Source: Halosimplex aquaticum (GTDB taxonomy: Archaea; Halobacteriota; Halobacteria; Halobacteriales; Haloarculaceae). From it: DNA of 64,000 bases. The translations under genes were made by a program, and so were the position numbers. Where the stretch lies: the NCBI RefSeq assembly GCF_028747785.1, contig NZ_CP118158.1:3410001-3474000 (forward strand), in the 5' to 3' direction. Numbering within the stretch: position 1 is the first letter of the stretch; each line of letters opens with the position of its first letter. Positions 42,297 through 51,454 of this stretch are shown piece by piece. Under the pieces are notes generated by a model. That model did no database searches, was not told the origin of the DNA, and worked only from the letters and a program-made list of their open reading frames with translations.

Positions 42297-45056
42297 CTAT
42301 CCGCGCCGCTCGAAACTGTACGATCCCGCGCCGACTTCGACCGCGACGCCGTCCTCTCCGAGTTCGACCGACTCGATGCCCTCGGGCAGGTCCGCGACCG
42401 GCCCGTCGACGCGGAGGAGCGGCGTCTCGCCCTCGGTTACGGCATCGGGCTGTCGCTCGCCCGGCAGGACGACTGTCGCCGTCGCGTTCCAGGGCACGGT
42501 CACGTCGAGCGCGAACGCGTCGCCGTCGCGCTCCCAGTCGACAGCGACGGGGCCGCGCTCGGTCGGGACGCGACCGCTGGCCTCGTCGAGTCCGTCGGCG
42601 GGCGGCGCGATTTCCAGGGTCCCAGCCCCCGGCGACGTGACACGGACGCCCAGTAGCGTCCGCTGGATGGAGGTCAGGACGGTCGCGCCCATCGCGTGTG
42701 ACTCGCTGCGGTTGTGGCGCTCGTCGGCCGGTTCGAGCGTGCGGCAGTGCCAGGTCTCCCAGGTGAACGTGCCGCCGACGTCGAGGATGTTCGCCCAGCC
42801 GTCCGCGTCGGCGTCGGTCACGAGATCGACCATCGTTGCCGGGCGGTCGGTCCGGTCGAGCGCGTCGAGCAGCCAGCGGACCATCATCGGCCCCATCCGC
42901 ATGCCACCTGCGGCGACGCGCTCGGCCACGTCGTCGACCCGCTCGTCGGGCACCAGCCCGGTCGCGAGCGGCAGCGCGTTGGCGTGCTGGGAACTGTGGT
43001 CGCTGGCCGGGAGTGCGTCGCTGACCTCGTCTTCGCCGATCTGGTCGTCTCCGGCGCTGGGGTCGGCACCGTCCACGTAGCGGTCGCCGTCGCGGAGGTG
43101 GTCGTCGATGCCAGTCTCGATGGCCGCGCGGTTCTCGTCGTAGTACGCCCGCTCGGCGTCGGGGCGGTCGAGTTCGGCGGCGATGTCGGCCGCCCGAGCG
43201 AGCGCGTTGGCGCAGAGGACGTTCACCGTCGTGCGGGCGGGCCAGTCGCGGTCGTAGCCGTAGCGCATCTCCGGCGGCCAGTCGACGATGCCCTCGTGGT
43301 AGGGACCGCCCTCGCCGCCGGAGAGGTTGGCCACCAGCCCGGTCTCATCGTCGACGTGCTCGACGACGTAGTCGGCGACGGCGCGGACGGCGGGGTAGGC
43401 GCGTTCGAGCGTCGCGCGGTCGTCGCTCTCGCGGTAGTACTCGTGGAGCCACTGGGGGAACGTGACGGTGAAATCGGGGATGTCGCGCTTGCCGTCGCCG
43501 TTGGGATAGACGGCATTGAACCGCCCCTCGGGCGCCCAGTAGCGGTAGTGCGAGCGCAGGAACTCCCGGATCGCCTGCCGACTCAGCCGGCGCTCGCGGA
43601 AGGCCCGGGTCGTCACCGCCGAGACGTTGAACGCGTCGGCGAGGAACTGCCCCTTCTCCCGCGTGGGCGTGTCGACGAACTGCTCCTGGCTCCCGTACAG
43701 CGCGGAGTGACGTGCCAGTTCGAACACGGCCTCGACCGTCTCGTCGTCGCACTCGAAGGTGCCCGCGTTCGCGTCCGGGACCTCGTTGTGCGTCGCGACG
43801 AGCGATATCTGGTCGGCGTCGAGGGCCTCGCCGGGGTCCTCGATCTGCAGGTAGCGGATCCCGAGGTAGTTGAACGGCCGGAACGTCTGTGCGCCCTCGC
43901 GCTGGAGGTACTCGTAGCGCATGTCGGTCCACTGGGTCCCCTCCGTGTCGTCGACGCGTCCGTCGGCGGTCAGGCGGTAACCGGCGAGCAGGTTCACGCG
44001 GTGGCCGTCGTTCCCGTTCTCGAACCTGACGTTCGGGACGCCCGCGTACACCTTGCCGAAGTCGACGACGTAGGTGTCATCGTCGACGCGCTCGACCGAC
44101 TCGGGGTCGACGCGGTGGCGGACGCGCTCGCGGTCCTGCGCGACGAGGCGCTCCCACGGGTCGGTCGGGTGGGCGCCGACGACTTCTGCGGGTTCCCACG
44201 CGGCGTCGTCGAACCCGGCTTCGTCCCACCCCCGCGGGGCGACGCGGCCGTCGATCGTCTCGACCGGCTCGGCGATCTCCTCGTTCCGCAGCGGCGCGCT
44301 CACCCACTCGGCCGGGCGCGTCTGCCACTCGCCGTCGGTCGTGATCACTCGTTCGCGCCCGTCGGCGAACTCGACGACAAGTTGGGCGATGAACCCCGGT
44401 TCCGCCTCGGGGCGACCCTGCCCCTCGCCGTTCCAGTTGTAGAGCGCGCCGACGGCGTTGTCGCCCGCCGAGAGCGCGTCGTCCAGCGCGACGGTCTTGT
44501 AGTACTGGAAGTCGGGGTACGAAAAGGACTGGCCGCGGTCGACCGCCTCGCCGTTGACCGAGAGCGCGTACTGGTGGCTGGCGGAGACGTACGCTCGCGC
44601 CCGTTCGACCTCGCCGTCGAGTTCGAACTCGCGGCGGACGTAGGAGAACTCCCCGCGCTCGAACCCGTCGGTCGGCCGGCGGATCCACGAGGCCGCCCAG
44701 TCGTCCTCGTCGAATAGCGCCGTCTCGAAGGAGGCCGGCTCGCTCCACGCGCTGGCCTCCTCGCGGTCGTCCCAGACGCGGACCGTCCAGTGGTAGGCCT
44801 CGCCGGCGTCGAGCGCCGGCCCGTCGTACCTGACCGCGGGCCGCTCGCTCAGCCGTTTCCCGGTGTCCCAGACGTCCGCCCGATCGGGCGTGAGCCGGTC
44901 CGGACTCGTCGCGACGAGCACGCGGAACCCGGTCTGGCTCGCGCCCCGACGGTCTGCCGGGGCTCGCCAGCGGAGCGTCGGTTCGCGCTCGCCGATCCCG
45001 ATCGGATCGACGGCGTACGCTGTACGCAGACCTGTCGGTGGGCTCGCGTCTGCCAT
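42297..45056 (-). CDS. GH78 alpha-L-rhamnosidase
   Basis: 919 residues in the standard order: fibronectin-like domain (about 1-110, GLRTAYAVDPIGIGEREPTLRW), rhamnosidase N-terminal jelly roll (about 130-290, ASWIRRP), a second sandwich, (alpha/alpha)6 barrel (about 420-790) with VDTPTREKGQFLADAFNVSA (catalytic acid region) and GGTFTWETWH, and a C-terminal beta domain. No signal peptide, so probably cytoplasmic. Releases L-rhamnose from oligosaccharides. Convergent with the sulfatase (45 bases apart). TATA-like CTTTATTATTC on the minus strand near 45083-45093. Confidence 0.95.
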   Translation of the reverse strand: MADASPPTGLRTAYAVDPIGIGEREPTLRWRAPADRRGASQTGFRVLVATSPDRLTPDRADVWDTGKRLSERPAVRYDGPALDAGEAYHWTVRVWDDREEASAWSEPASFETALFDEDDWAASWIRRPTDGFERGEFSYVRREFELDGEVERARAYVSASHQYALSVNGEAVDRGQSFSYPDFQYYKTVALDDALSAGDNAVGALYNWNGEGQGRPEAEPGFIAQLVVEFADGRERVITTDGEWQTRPAEWVSAPLRNEEIAEPVETIDGRVAPRGWDEAGFDDAAWEPAEVVGAHPTDPWERLVAQDRERVRHRVDPESVERVDDDTYVVDFGKVYAGVPNVRFENGNDGHRVNLLAGYRLTADGRVDDTEGTQWTDMRYEYLQREGAQTFRPFNYLGIRYLQIEDPGEALDADQISLVATHNEVPDANAGTFECDDETVEAVFELARHSALYGSQEQFVDTPTREKGQFLADAFNVSAVTTRAFRERRLSRQAIREFLRSHYRYWAPEGRFNAVYPNGDGKRDIPDFTVTFPQWLHEYYRESDDRATLERAYPAVRAVADYVVEHVDDETGLVANLSGGEGGPYHEGIVDWPPEMRYGYDRDWPARTTVNVLCANALARAADIAAELDRPDAERAYYDENRAAIETGIDDHLRDGDRYVDGADPSAGDDQIGEDEVSDALPASDHSSQHANALPLATGLVPDERVDDVAERVAAGGMRMGPMMVRWLLDALDRTDRPATMVDLVTDADADGWANILDVGGTFTWETWHCRTLEPADERHNRSESHAMGATVLTSIQRTLLGVRVTSPGAGTLEIAPPADGLDEASGRVPTERGPVAVDWERDGDAFALDVTVPWNATATVVLPGERQPDAVTEGETPLLRVDGPVADLPEGIESVELGEDGVAVEVGAGSYSFERRG

Positions 45057-45216
45057 CTCGCTCCCTCGTTTCCCGTACCGAATAATAAAGCCGGCGAGTG
45101 CGGTGTGAGAGCGGTCGGCAATGACTCGAAGCCGGGAAGTCCGTCGGCCACCGAGCGCATCGAAGAGAACGGACCTGTCGCATCCCGTGAAGGGTCGGTG
45201 CCTGCGTTCCCGGCGG

Positions 45217-46203
45217 TCAGTTGAACTCGGGGATGACCTCGTCGCCGAAGAGGCGGATCTGGTCTTCGACGAGGTCTTTGGGCATGCCCGAGTGGTGGAA
45301 TCGCAGGGCGAGCTGGTTGAGTTCGAAGCGCTCTTGCATGGCTTCGATCTGTTCGACGATCTGCTCGGGCGTGCCGTAGATGAAGCGGTTGTCGGCGAGT
45401 TCTTCGAAGTCTTCGACGCTGTCTGCGGTCATCAGCGGGTGGGAGAACTCGCCACCGTATTCGTCGACGTAGGTGGTGTGGAGGTACTCTTTGCGCTCCA
45501 TGACTTCTTCTTCGGTCTCGGCGATGACCGCCTCGCGCATGAGCGGGTGGTCCATCGACTCCCAGTCCTGGTCGGTGTCTTCGACGTGGTCGCGCTGCTG
45601 GTTCTTGCGGTCCTCGACGATGTCGAGGTCGGCGACGACGCCGGGCACCCACGCGTCGGAGAACTGCACCGACCGGCGGATCTGCTTGGGACCCCACCCG
45701 CCGATCCAGAGGCTCGGACGGGGTTCCTGGATGGTTTTGGGCAGCGGCTGCCAGTCTTCGACCTCGAAGAACGGACACTCGTAGGAGATCGGTTCTTCCG
45801 AAGAGAGGAACTCGTCGATGAACTGGATGCCCTCGATCATCCGGCCCGCCCGCTCGTCCATCGGCACGCCAAAGGCCTCGAACTCTTCCTCGACGTAGCC
45901 CAGGCCGACACCGAGCGTCAGGCGACCGTCGGAGATGTTGTCGAGCATCGCCGCGCGCTGGGCGACGTGCAGCGGGTGGTACAGCGGCAGGATGAGCACG
46001 GAGGTGACGAGTTCGAGTTCTTCCGTGCCCTGGGCGATACTGGTGAGGCGCGTCAGCGGCGACGGCCAGTAGTTGTCGCCCTCGGTCGCCTGGTGGTCGT
46101 TGACCCAGCACGTCTCGAAACCGACGTCCTCGGCGACCTGGCACTGCTCGACGACACCCTCCCAGGTGTCACCGCCCTCTATCGGGAAAATACCGAATTT
46201 CAT
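45217..46203 (-). CDS. LLM-class flavin-dependent oxidoreductase 1
   Basis: 328 residues, luciferase-like TIM barrel opening MKFGIFPIEGGDTWEGVVEQ. SPLTRLTSIAQGTEELELVTSVLILPLYHP and LTLGVGLGYVEEEFEAFG are family marks. Haloarchaeal members often use coenzyme F420. It stands beside GH78 and rhamnose mutarotase; a second LLM protein is coupled to rhamnonate dehydratase at 54163. Substrate unknown. Confidence 0.9.
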   Translation of the reverse strand: MKFGIFPIEGGDTWEGVVEQCQVAEDVGFETCWVNDHQATEGDNYWPSPLTRLTSIAQGTEELELVTSVLILPLYHPLHVAQRAAMLDNISDGRLTLGVGLGYVEEEFEAFGVPMDERAGRMIEGIQFIDEFLSSEEPISYECPFFEVEDWQPLPKTIQEPRPSLWIGGWGPKQIRRSVQFSDAWVPGVVADLDIVEDRKNQQRDHVEDTDQDWESMDHPLMREAVIAETEEEVMERKEYLHTTYVDEYGGEFSHPLMTADSVEDFEELADNRFIYGTPEQIVEQIEAMQERFELNQLALRFHHSGMPKDLVEDQIRLFGDEVIPEFN

Positions 46204-46329
46204 TGCTACGCCCGATGCTGTGCGTGGCGGTCACTTACCTGTTGTGCTGTTTCGGCGTCGTGGTTGTTCAGTATCGGTTACTGCTGGTGGGTGTGTCGTC
46301 AAGGAAAGTGAACCGGGCACGACCGCAGG

Positions 46330-46600
46330 AGCCAGCAGGCATTGAAAGCCCTCGGCGCGCTCGCGGTCGCTGAGCGGGATATTCTCGCTCGCTCCGCTCA
46401 CTCGAATAGGGCCCGCTCAGACGATTCCGTTCGCTTCGCTCACCGCGAGCCCGCCTCGCCCTTTCAGTCCGCCAGGGACAGCACCGCGGCCACCCAGCAC
46501 AGCACCGCACCTCGAACCTCCCCAGCCGATTCCTTCGCTCGCTGCGCTCGCTCAGTCATCCCTCGCGCGACTACTGTCGCGAGATGAAACTCGCGCCAGC
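46330..46600. repeat. low-complexity interspersed repeat
   Basis: Recurring CTCGCTCGCTCCGCTCACTC, TCGCTTCGCTCACCGCGAG and TCGCTCGCTGCGCTCGCTCA blocks. The exact boundaries are uncertain. Confidence 0.5.
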
Positions 46601-46641
46601 GCGCGCCACTGCAATCGTTTACTCTGCGGGCTGTACTGACT

Positions 46642-46671
46642 GCTGTACAGCTGTCGGCGCCCAAAATATTA
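46642..46671 (+). promoter_or_regulatory. promoter and small palindrome of the mutarotase gene
   Basis: TATA element AAAATATTA (46663-46671) is about 31 bases before ATG 46698. Just upstream is the perfect palindrome GCTGTACAGC (46642-46651), with another CTGTAC at 46631; a possible operator different from the CGG-type palindrome. Confidence 0.45.
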
Positions 46672-46697
46672 TGCGGGAGTCGGGCGCGGTGGTGTAC

Positions 46698-47003
46698 ATG
46701 GAGCGAATCGCGTTCCACCTCACTATCGAGGACGGCCAGCGAGACGCGTACCGGGAGGAACACGAGAACGTCCCCGAGGCCCTGGAGCGGGCCTATCTCG
46801 ACTCCGACGCCGGGCTCGAGACCTACTCCGTCTTCGAGGAGGACGGCCACGTCTTCGGGTTCATGGAGCTCGAGAACCCCGAGGCCATCGAGGAGGTCAT
46901 GGAGTCGAGCGAGGCTCAGGCCGACTGGGACGAGGTGATGGACGGCATCCTCGAAGGCGACGACGGCGACATCTGGATGGACGAAGTGTACCGGATGGTC
47001 TGA
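46698..47003 (+). CDS. rhaM: L-rhamnose mutarotase
   Basis: 101 residues from ATG 46698; earlier in-frame ATGs overlap the TATA box. The fold is a ferredoxin-like dimeric alpha/beta barrel. Conserved are RIAFHLTIEDG, YREEHENVPEAL, LETYSVFEEDGHVFGFMEL and the aromatic/Trp end (ADWDEVMDG...WMDEVYRM). RhaM interconverts the anomers of L-rhamnose, feeding the sugar from rhamnosidase into oxidation. It is a direct marker that rhamnose is the monosaccharide used. Confidence 0.93.
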   Translation: MERIAFHLTIEDGQRDAYREEHENVPEALERAYLDSDAGLETYSVFEEDGHVFGFMELENPEAIEEVMESSEAQADWDEVMDGILEGDDGDIWMDEVYRMV

Positions 47004-47016
47004 CCCGAGGGCCGGG

Positions 47017-49164
47017 CTACGAGCCCTCGGTGATCGGGTCGCTCTCCCAGTAGGGGTGGTCGTCGAGCGCGCGGAAGCAGGCGCTCCGCTGGATCTGCGA
47101 CTCGTCGCCGACGTCGACGAACTCCGGGGACTCGGTCGCACAGGTCTCCCGCGCTTCGGGACAGCGGGTGTGGTACCGACAGCCCGACGGCGGGTCCTGC
47201 GCGTCGGGGATGTCGATCGTCCGGATCGGCGCTTCCTCCCGCACCTCGTCTTCGCCCAGTTCGGGCGTCGCCCAGCGCAGCGCCTTCGTGTACGGGTGCT
47301 GGGGATTCTGGATGATCCGCTCGGCGGATCCGACCTCGACGAGTTTCCCGAGGTACATGACGCCGATCCGGCCACCCGTCTTCTCGGCGAGGTACCGCGC
47401 GTTCGAGAGGTCGTGGCTGATGAACAGGAACGACGTGTCGATGGCGTCCTGCAGTTCGATCATGAGGTCCATCATCCCGACGCGCAGGCTCACGTCGAGT
47501 GCGCTGACGGCCTCGTCCGCGAGGATGAGATCGGGGTTGATCAGCATCGTGCGGATGAGCGCGATCCGCTGTTTCTCGCCGCCGGAGAGCTGGTGAGGAT
47601 ACCGCTCGACGTAGTCCTCTGGAGGGGTGATGCCGACGTACTCCAGCATACCGAGTATCCGCTCGTGGCGGTCGTTGCCGTCGAGTTCGGGGTGCCAGCG
47701 CTTCAGCGGCTGTTCGAGGATCGTCCGGACGCGCTGGTGGGAGTTCAGCGAGCTCCCGGGGTCCTGGTGGACGATCTGGAGCGCGCGGCGCATCTCCTCG
47801 TCGGCGAGCGAACTCGTGTTGCCGCTCCCCTCCCAGATGTCCCGCTGTCGGTACTCGACCGTGCCCGCTGTCGGTCGCTGGAGGCCGACGGCGGTCTTTC
47901 CGAGCGTCGTCTTGCCGCAGCCCGACTCGCCGACGAGTACGAGGACGTCGTTCTCGTAGACGTCCAGCGAGACGCCGTCGACGGCCGAGACCGTCTCGTC
48001 CTCGCCGAAGTCCAGCCACCCGTCGTTCTCGGAGCCGAACGTGACCTCGACGTCGGAGAGGGACACCAGCGGCTCGTCGGCCGCCTTCTCGGCCGCGCTG
48101 GTGAACGCCCGCTCCTCCGACTCGGCGAAGGCGACGTCGAGGTCCTCGACAGACTGCTCCCAGTGGTGACAGTGGACGTCGTGGTCCGGGCCCGCGTCGT
48201 AGGGGCCGGGATCGGTCTCGACGCACTGCTCGTCGGCCAGCGGACAGCGGGGATGGTACGAGCACCCCTCGGGGATGTTCACCGGGTCCGGGCTCTCGCC
48301 CTCGATCGGTCGCATCTCGTCAAGCGGCGCCGAGAGGTTGGGCGTCGCGTTCAACAGCGCCCGCGTGTAGGGGTGAGCGGGGTCCTCCAGGATGTCCCCG
48401 GAGGGACCGATCTCCGCGAACTCGAAGGCGTAGAGGACCGCCAGCCTGTTCGCGAGGTCGGCGACCAGCGGCAGGTCGTGGGTGATGAACACGATCGTGA
48501 GGTCGTGTTTCTCCTTTATCTCCTCGAGCAGCGAGACGATCGACCGCTGCATCAACAGGTCGAGCGCCGCCGTCGGCTCGTCCATCACGAGCACTTCCGG
48601 TTCGAGGACGAGCGACAGCGCGATGAGCACGCGCTGTTTCATCCCGCCGGAGAGTTCGTGCGGGTACGAGTCGAGCATCCGGTCGGGATCGAGGTAGAGG
48701 TCGGCGAGCAGCTCTCGCGCCCGCTCGATCCCGCGGTCGACGTCGTAGTCGTGGGCGCTGAGCGTCTCGACGAAGTGCGTCCGGATCGTCATGACCGGAT
48801 TGAACGAGCTCATCGCGCCCTGGAACACCATCGAGACCTCTTCCCAGCGGAACCGCCGGAGCTCCTCCTTCGAGAGGTCGGTGACGGAGACGGGGTCGCC
48901 GTCCTCGGGCCGGTAGATCACCTCGCCGGTCGTGACGCCCGGCTCCGGGACCGCGTCGAGCATCGCCGACGCGAACATCGACTTCCCCGACCCCGACTCC
49001 CCGATGACGCCGACGATCTCGTCGCGCCGGACCTCGAAGTCCACCTCGTTGAGGACCCTCGACGTCCCGCGGTCCATCCGGTACTCGACGGACGCGTCTC
49101 GCAACTCGATGACGACGTCGTCCGCCGTCCGGGCGGCGCGTGCGTCGGACTGCGAGAGCGTCAT
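47017..49164 (-). CDS. ABC transporter ATPase, DppD-DppF fusion (transporter 2)
   Basis: 715 residues with two complete ABC domains. Domain 1 (about 1-330): GESGSGKS, LSGGMKQR, VLVMDEPTAALD, ITHDLP, then CSYHPRCPLADEQC. A linker of about 40 residues. Domain 2 (about 370-715): GESGCGKTT, LSGGEKQR, LILADEAVSALD, ISHDLS, then GCRYHTRCPEARETC. Transporter 1 encodes the two halves as separate proteins. It is the last gene of the minus-strand operon that starts at 53332. Confidence 0.95.
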   Translation of the reverse strand: MTLSQSDARAARTADDVVIELRDASVEYRMDRGTSRVLNEVDFEVRRDEIVGVIGESGSGKSMFASAMLDAVPEPGVTTGEVIYRPEDGDPVSVTDLSKEELRRFRWEEVSMVFQGAMSSFNPVMTIRTHFVETLSAHDYDVDRGIERARELLADLYLDPDRMLDSYPHELSGGMKQRVLIALSLVLEPEVLVMDEPTAALDLLMQRSIVSLLEEIKEKHDLTIVFITHDLPLVADLANRLAVLYAFEFAEIGPSGDILEDPAHPYTRALLNATPNLSAPLDEMRPIEGESPDPVNIPEGCSYHPRCPLADEQCVETDPGPYDAGPDHDVHCHHWEQSVEDLDVAFAESEERAFTSAAEKAADEPLVSLSDVEVTFGSENDGWLDFGEDETVSAVDGVSLDVYENDVLVLVGESGCGKTTLGKTAVGLQRPTAGTVEYRQRDIWEGSGNTSSLADEEMRRALQIVHQDPGSSLNSHQRVRTILEQPLKRWHPELDGNDRHERILGMLEYVGITPPEDYVERYPHQLSGGEKQRIALIRTMLINPDLILADEAVSALDVSLRVGMMDLMIELQDAIDTSFLFISHDLSNARYLAEKTGGRIGVMYLGKLVEVGSAERIIQNPQHPYTKALRWATPELGEDEVREEAPIRTIDIPDAQDPPSGCRYHTRCPEARETCATESPEFVDVGDESQIQRSACFRALDDHPYWESDPITEGS

Positions 49165-49240
49165 TCGAACGCCTCCGGTACGGGGGCTCGTCTCTCGGTG
49201 CGGTCGCCGCGAATCGCCGTCGTCAGTGGTCGAATCAGTC

Positions 49241-50386
49241 TCATACGTTCATCATGTCGCTTGCGTCGTCCGTGGTGTCCGGTTCGAGCCGCTCGCCGTC
49301 GTCGGAATCCTGATGTCGGGCTCTGACCCGCGGGTTGAACACCCGGTCCAGCGACTGCGCGAGCAGGATGAGCCCCAGCGCGATGCCAGAGATGGCGACC
49401 ATCGGGACGAGCAGCCAGTGGTAGGCCGATGGTCGATAGAGCGCACCGGCGCTGTAGGCGTTGTTCAGCATGACGCCCCAGTTGGCGTCCGAGAACGGCA
49501 GGACGCCCAGGAAGTACAGCGCGACGGCCGCGAAGATAGTCCGCCGGGCCGCGTTCACCATGTTCACTACGATGTACGGCATCAGGTGGGGGACGATCTC
49601 CCGCGAGAGGATCCACCGGGTCGACAGGTCCATCGCACGAGCCGACTCGACGAACGACTCGCTGCGGATCGTCAGCACCTGCGATCGGATCGCCCGGGCG
49701 AGCCCCGCCCACGCCGCGATCGCCAGCAGCACGCCGAGCGTGACCGGGTTGTTGATCCACTCTTCGAGGAGCGTCGCCAGGACGATCACGAGGGGGAGCC
49801 CGGGGATGTTGATGAACACGTCGGTGATCGTGCTGAGCACGGTGTCGACGAGGCCCCCTTTGTAGCCGGTAACGACGCCGAACGCGGTCCCGACGACCAC
49901 CGTGAACACGGCGCCCGAGGCCATCATGATGAGGATCGACGGCGTCGAGTGGACCGTCAGCGAGAGGATGTCCTTCCCCGCCGACGTCGTCCCGAGCGGG
50001 AACTCCCCGTTCTGGAACGCGCCGACCAACTTCGGCCCGTCTGCGGGAGACGTCGTCTCCACCAGGGAGACGCCGACAGTCCCGACCAACACGTAGATGC
50101 TGACGATCGTGAATCCGACCAGCGCTCGCCAGTCGCCGCGCAGGATCGACCACGGGGTACGGACGAACTCGTCGAAGAACCGCTTGATCCGGTCACCGCG
50201 GGTCTCCTGGATGGACGAGGTCGTCTCGAACGGCGACTCCGATCCGACGGTCCCTCCGTCGCTCCGGACTTCCCCGGCAGCGTCGTCGTCTGCCGGGCCG
50301 TCGCGGCTCGACTCGTCCGGACGGGCCGGAACGAACTCGTCGATCGAATCCCCCGCTCGCTCTCCGGGGTCGTCAGAACGCTTCAC
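49241..50386 (-). CDS. ABC transporter permease, DppC type (transporter 2)
   Basis: I prefer GTG 50386 (MKRSDDPGERAG) because GGAGGTGA lies about five to ten bases before it; GTG 50395 and 50404 are in-frame alternatives. 381 residues, long hydrophilic N-terminus (about 80 residues), then six helices with the EAA region SFVESARAMDLSTRWILSREIVPHLMP and the end LAQSLDRVFNPRVRARH. The start overlaps the DppB stop by 14 bases. Confidence 0.92.
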   Translation of the reverse strand: MKRSDDPGERAGDSIDEFVPARPDESSRDGPADDDAAGEVRSDGGTVGSESPFETTSSIQETRGDRIKRFFDEFVRTPWSILRGDWRALVGFTIVSIYVLVGTVGVSLVETTSPADGPKLVGAFQNGEFPLGTTSAGKDILSLTVHSTPSILIMMASGAVFTVVVGTAFGVVTGYKGGLVDTVLSTITDVFINIPGLPLVIVLATLLEEWINNPVTLGVLLAIAAWAGLARAIRSQVLTIRSESFVESARAMDLSTRWILSREIVPHLMPYIVVNMVNAARRTIFAAVALYFLGVLPFSDANWGVMLNNAYSAGALYRPSAYHWLLVPMVAISGIALGLILLAQSLDRVFNPRVRARHQDSDDGERLEPDTTDDASDMMNV

Positions 50387-51368
50387 GGTCTTCACCTCCC
50401 GCACGGGGATCGATTTTCCCGTAGGTCAGGTCGGCGATCAACAGCGCGATCACGACCGCGATGGTGATGACCGTGAACGTGCCCATCATCAGCGGGTAGT
50501 CGCGCGCTCGCACGGCCTGGATCATGTAATACCCCATCCCCCTGTAGGAGAATATCTCCTCGAGGACGACCGCGCCGCCGAACATCGTGCCGATCGAGAT
50601 CATCAGTCCGGTGTACATCGGGAGGATCGCGTTTCGGGCGACGTATCGAATGGCGATCGTCCGGTCGGAGAGGCCGCGTAGCCGGGCGACGCGGAGATAG
50701 TCCTCGCCGAGCACGCGGACGCTGTTCCCGCGCATCGTCAGTGAGGCCGCGCCCGACGCGACGAACATCGAGAGGACGGGCAGCGTCGCGTGGTAGATGA
50801 TGCCCATCATGAACGGCAAGTTGAACCCGACGACGACGCCCTCGGGTCGGCGACCGCTCGTCGGGAACCACCCGAATTTGTAGCCCAGCGTCATCAACAG
50901 GAAGAGCGCGAGCACGTAGAAGGGGATCGACGTGATGGTGGTGGCGTAGCCGGTGAGCGCGCTGTCGAACTTGCTCCCCTCCCAGTAGGCCATGAGCGCG
51001 CCCAGCGCGATGCCGACTGTGAAGCCGAGGAAAACCGCCCAACTCATGACGAACAGCGTCCACGGGATGGCCTCGGCCATGATATCGGCGACCGGCGCGT
51101 TCTGGCTCATCGAGCGGCCCATGTCGCCCTGAACCATGTCCACCATGTAGTTCACGTAGGCGACGTGCATCGGCTCCTGCGGGTTGACGTTCATGTACAT
51201 CTCCGCGCGCTCGTAGGCCTCCTGGGGGTTCTCGAGCTGGGGACCGACTCGGGCGACGAAGGCGTCGACCGGATTGCCGGGCATCATCCGTATCATCACG
51301 AACGAGAGGGTCAACACCGTCAGGGCGGTAAACACGGCCTGACCGATCCTGCGTATCTTCCAGTTCAT
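50373..51368 (-). CDS. ABC transporter permease, DppB type (transporter 2)
   Basis: 331 residues, MNWKIRRIGQAVFTALTVL, with FVMIRMMPGNPVDAFV as the DppB N-terminal mark and the EAA loop VARLRGLSDRTIAIRYVARNAILPM. Six helices. Follows the binding-protein gene by 86 bases in the same operon. Confidence 0.95.
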   Translation of the reverse strand: MNWKIRRIGQAVFTALTVLTLSFVMIRMMPGNPVDAFVARVGPQLENPQEAYERAEMYMNVNPQEPMHVAYVNYMVDMVQGDMGRSMSQNAPVADIMAEAIPWTLFVMSWAVFLGFTVGIALGALMAYWEGSKFDSALTGYATTITSIPFYVLALFLLMTLGYKFGWFPTSGRRPEGVVVGFNLPFMMGIIYHATLPVLSMFVASGAASLTMRGNSVRVLGEDYLRVARLRGLSDRTIAIRYVARNAILPMYTGLMISIGTMFGGAVVLEEIFSYRGMGYYMIQAVRARDYPLMMGTFTVITIAVVIALLIADLTYGKIDPRAGGEDREAF

Positions 51369-51454
51369 TTATCTAATATCGTATTGTCGATTTCTACAGT
51401 TGTTGTCGTTCCATGCTGCCTCTCTGAATCAGTTACCGGCGCGGGAGAACCCGC

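Larger units (their letters stand above)
46204..46697. other. intergenic region with haloarchaeal low-complexity repeat
   Basis: 494 bases without a gene. About 46330-46600 is filled with CGCTCGCT/CCGCTCACTCG style repeats, a kind of non-coding repeat I know from other haloarchaeal genomes. The last 40 bases are the promoter of the mutarotase gene. Translation of open frames here gives Arg/Ser-rich noise. Confidence 0.6.

Noticed and set aside
46268-46640. Open frames through the CGCTCGCT region
   Set aside because: Repetitive non-coding DNA; the frames read Arg/Ser-rich low complexity.
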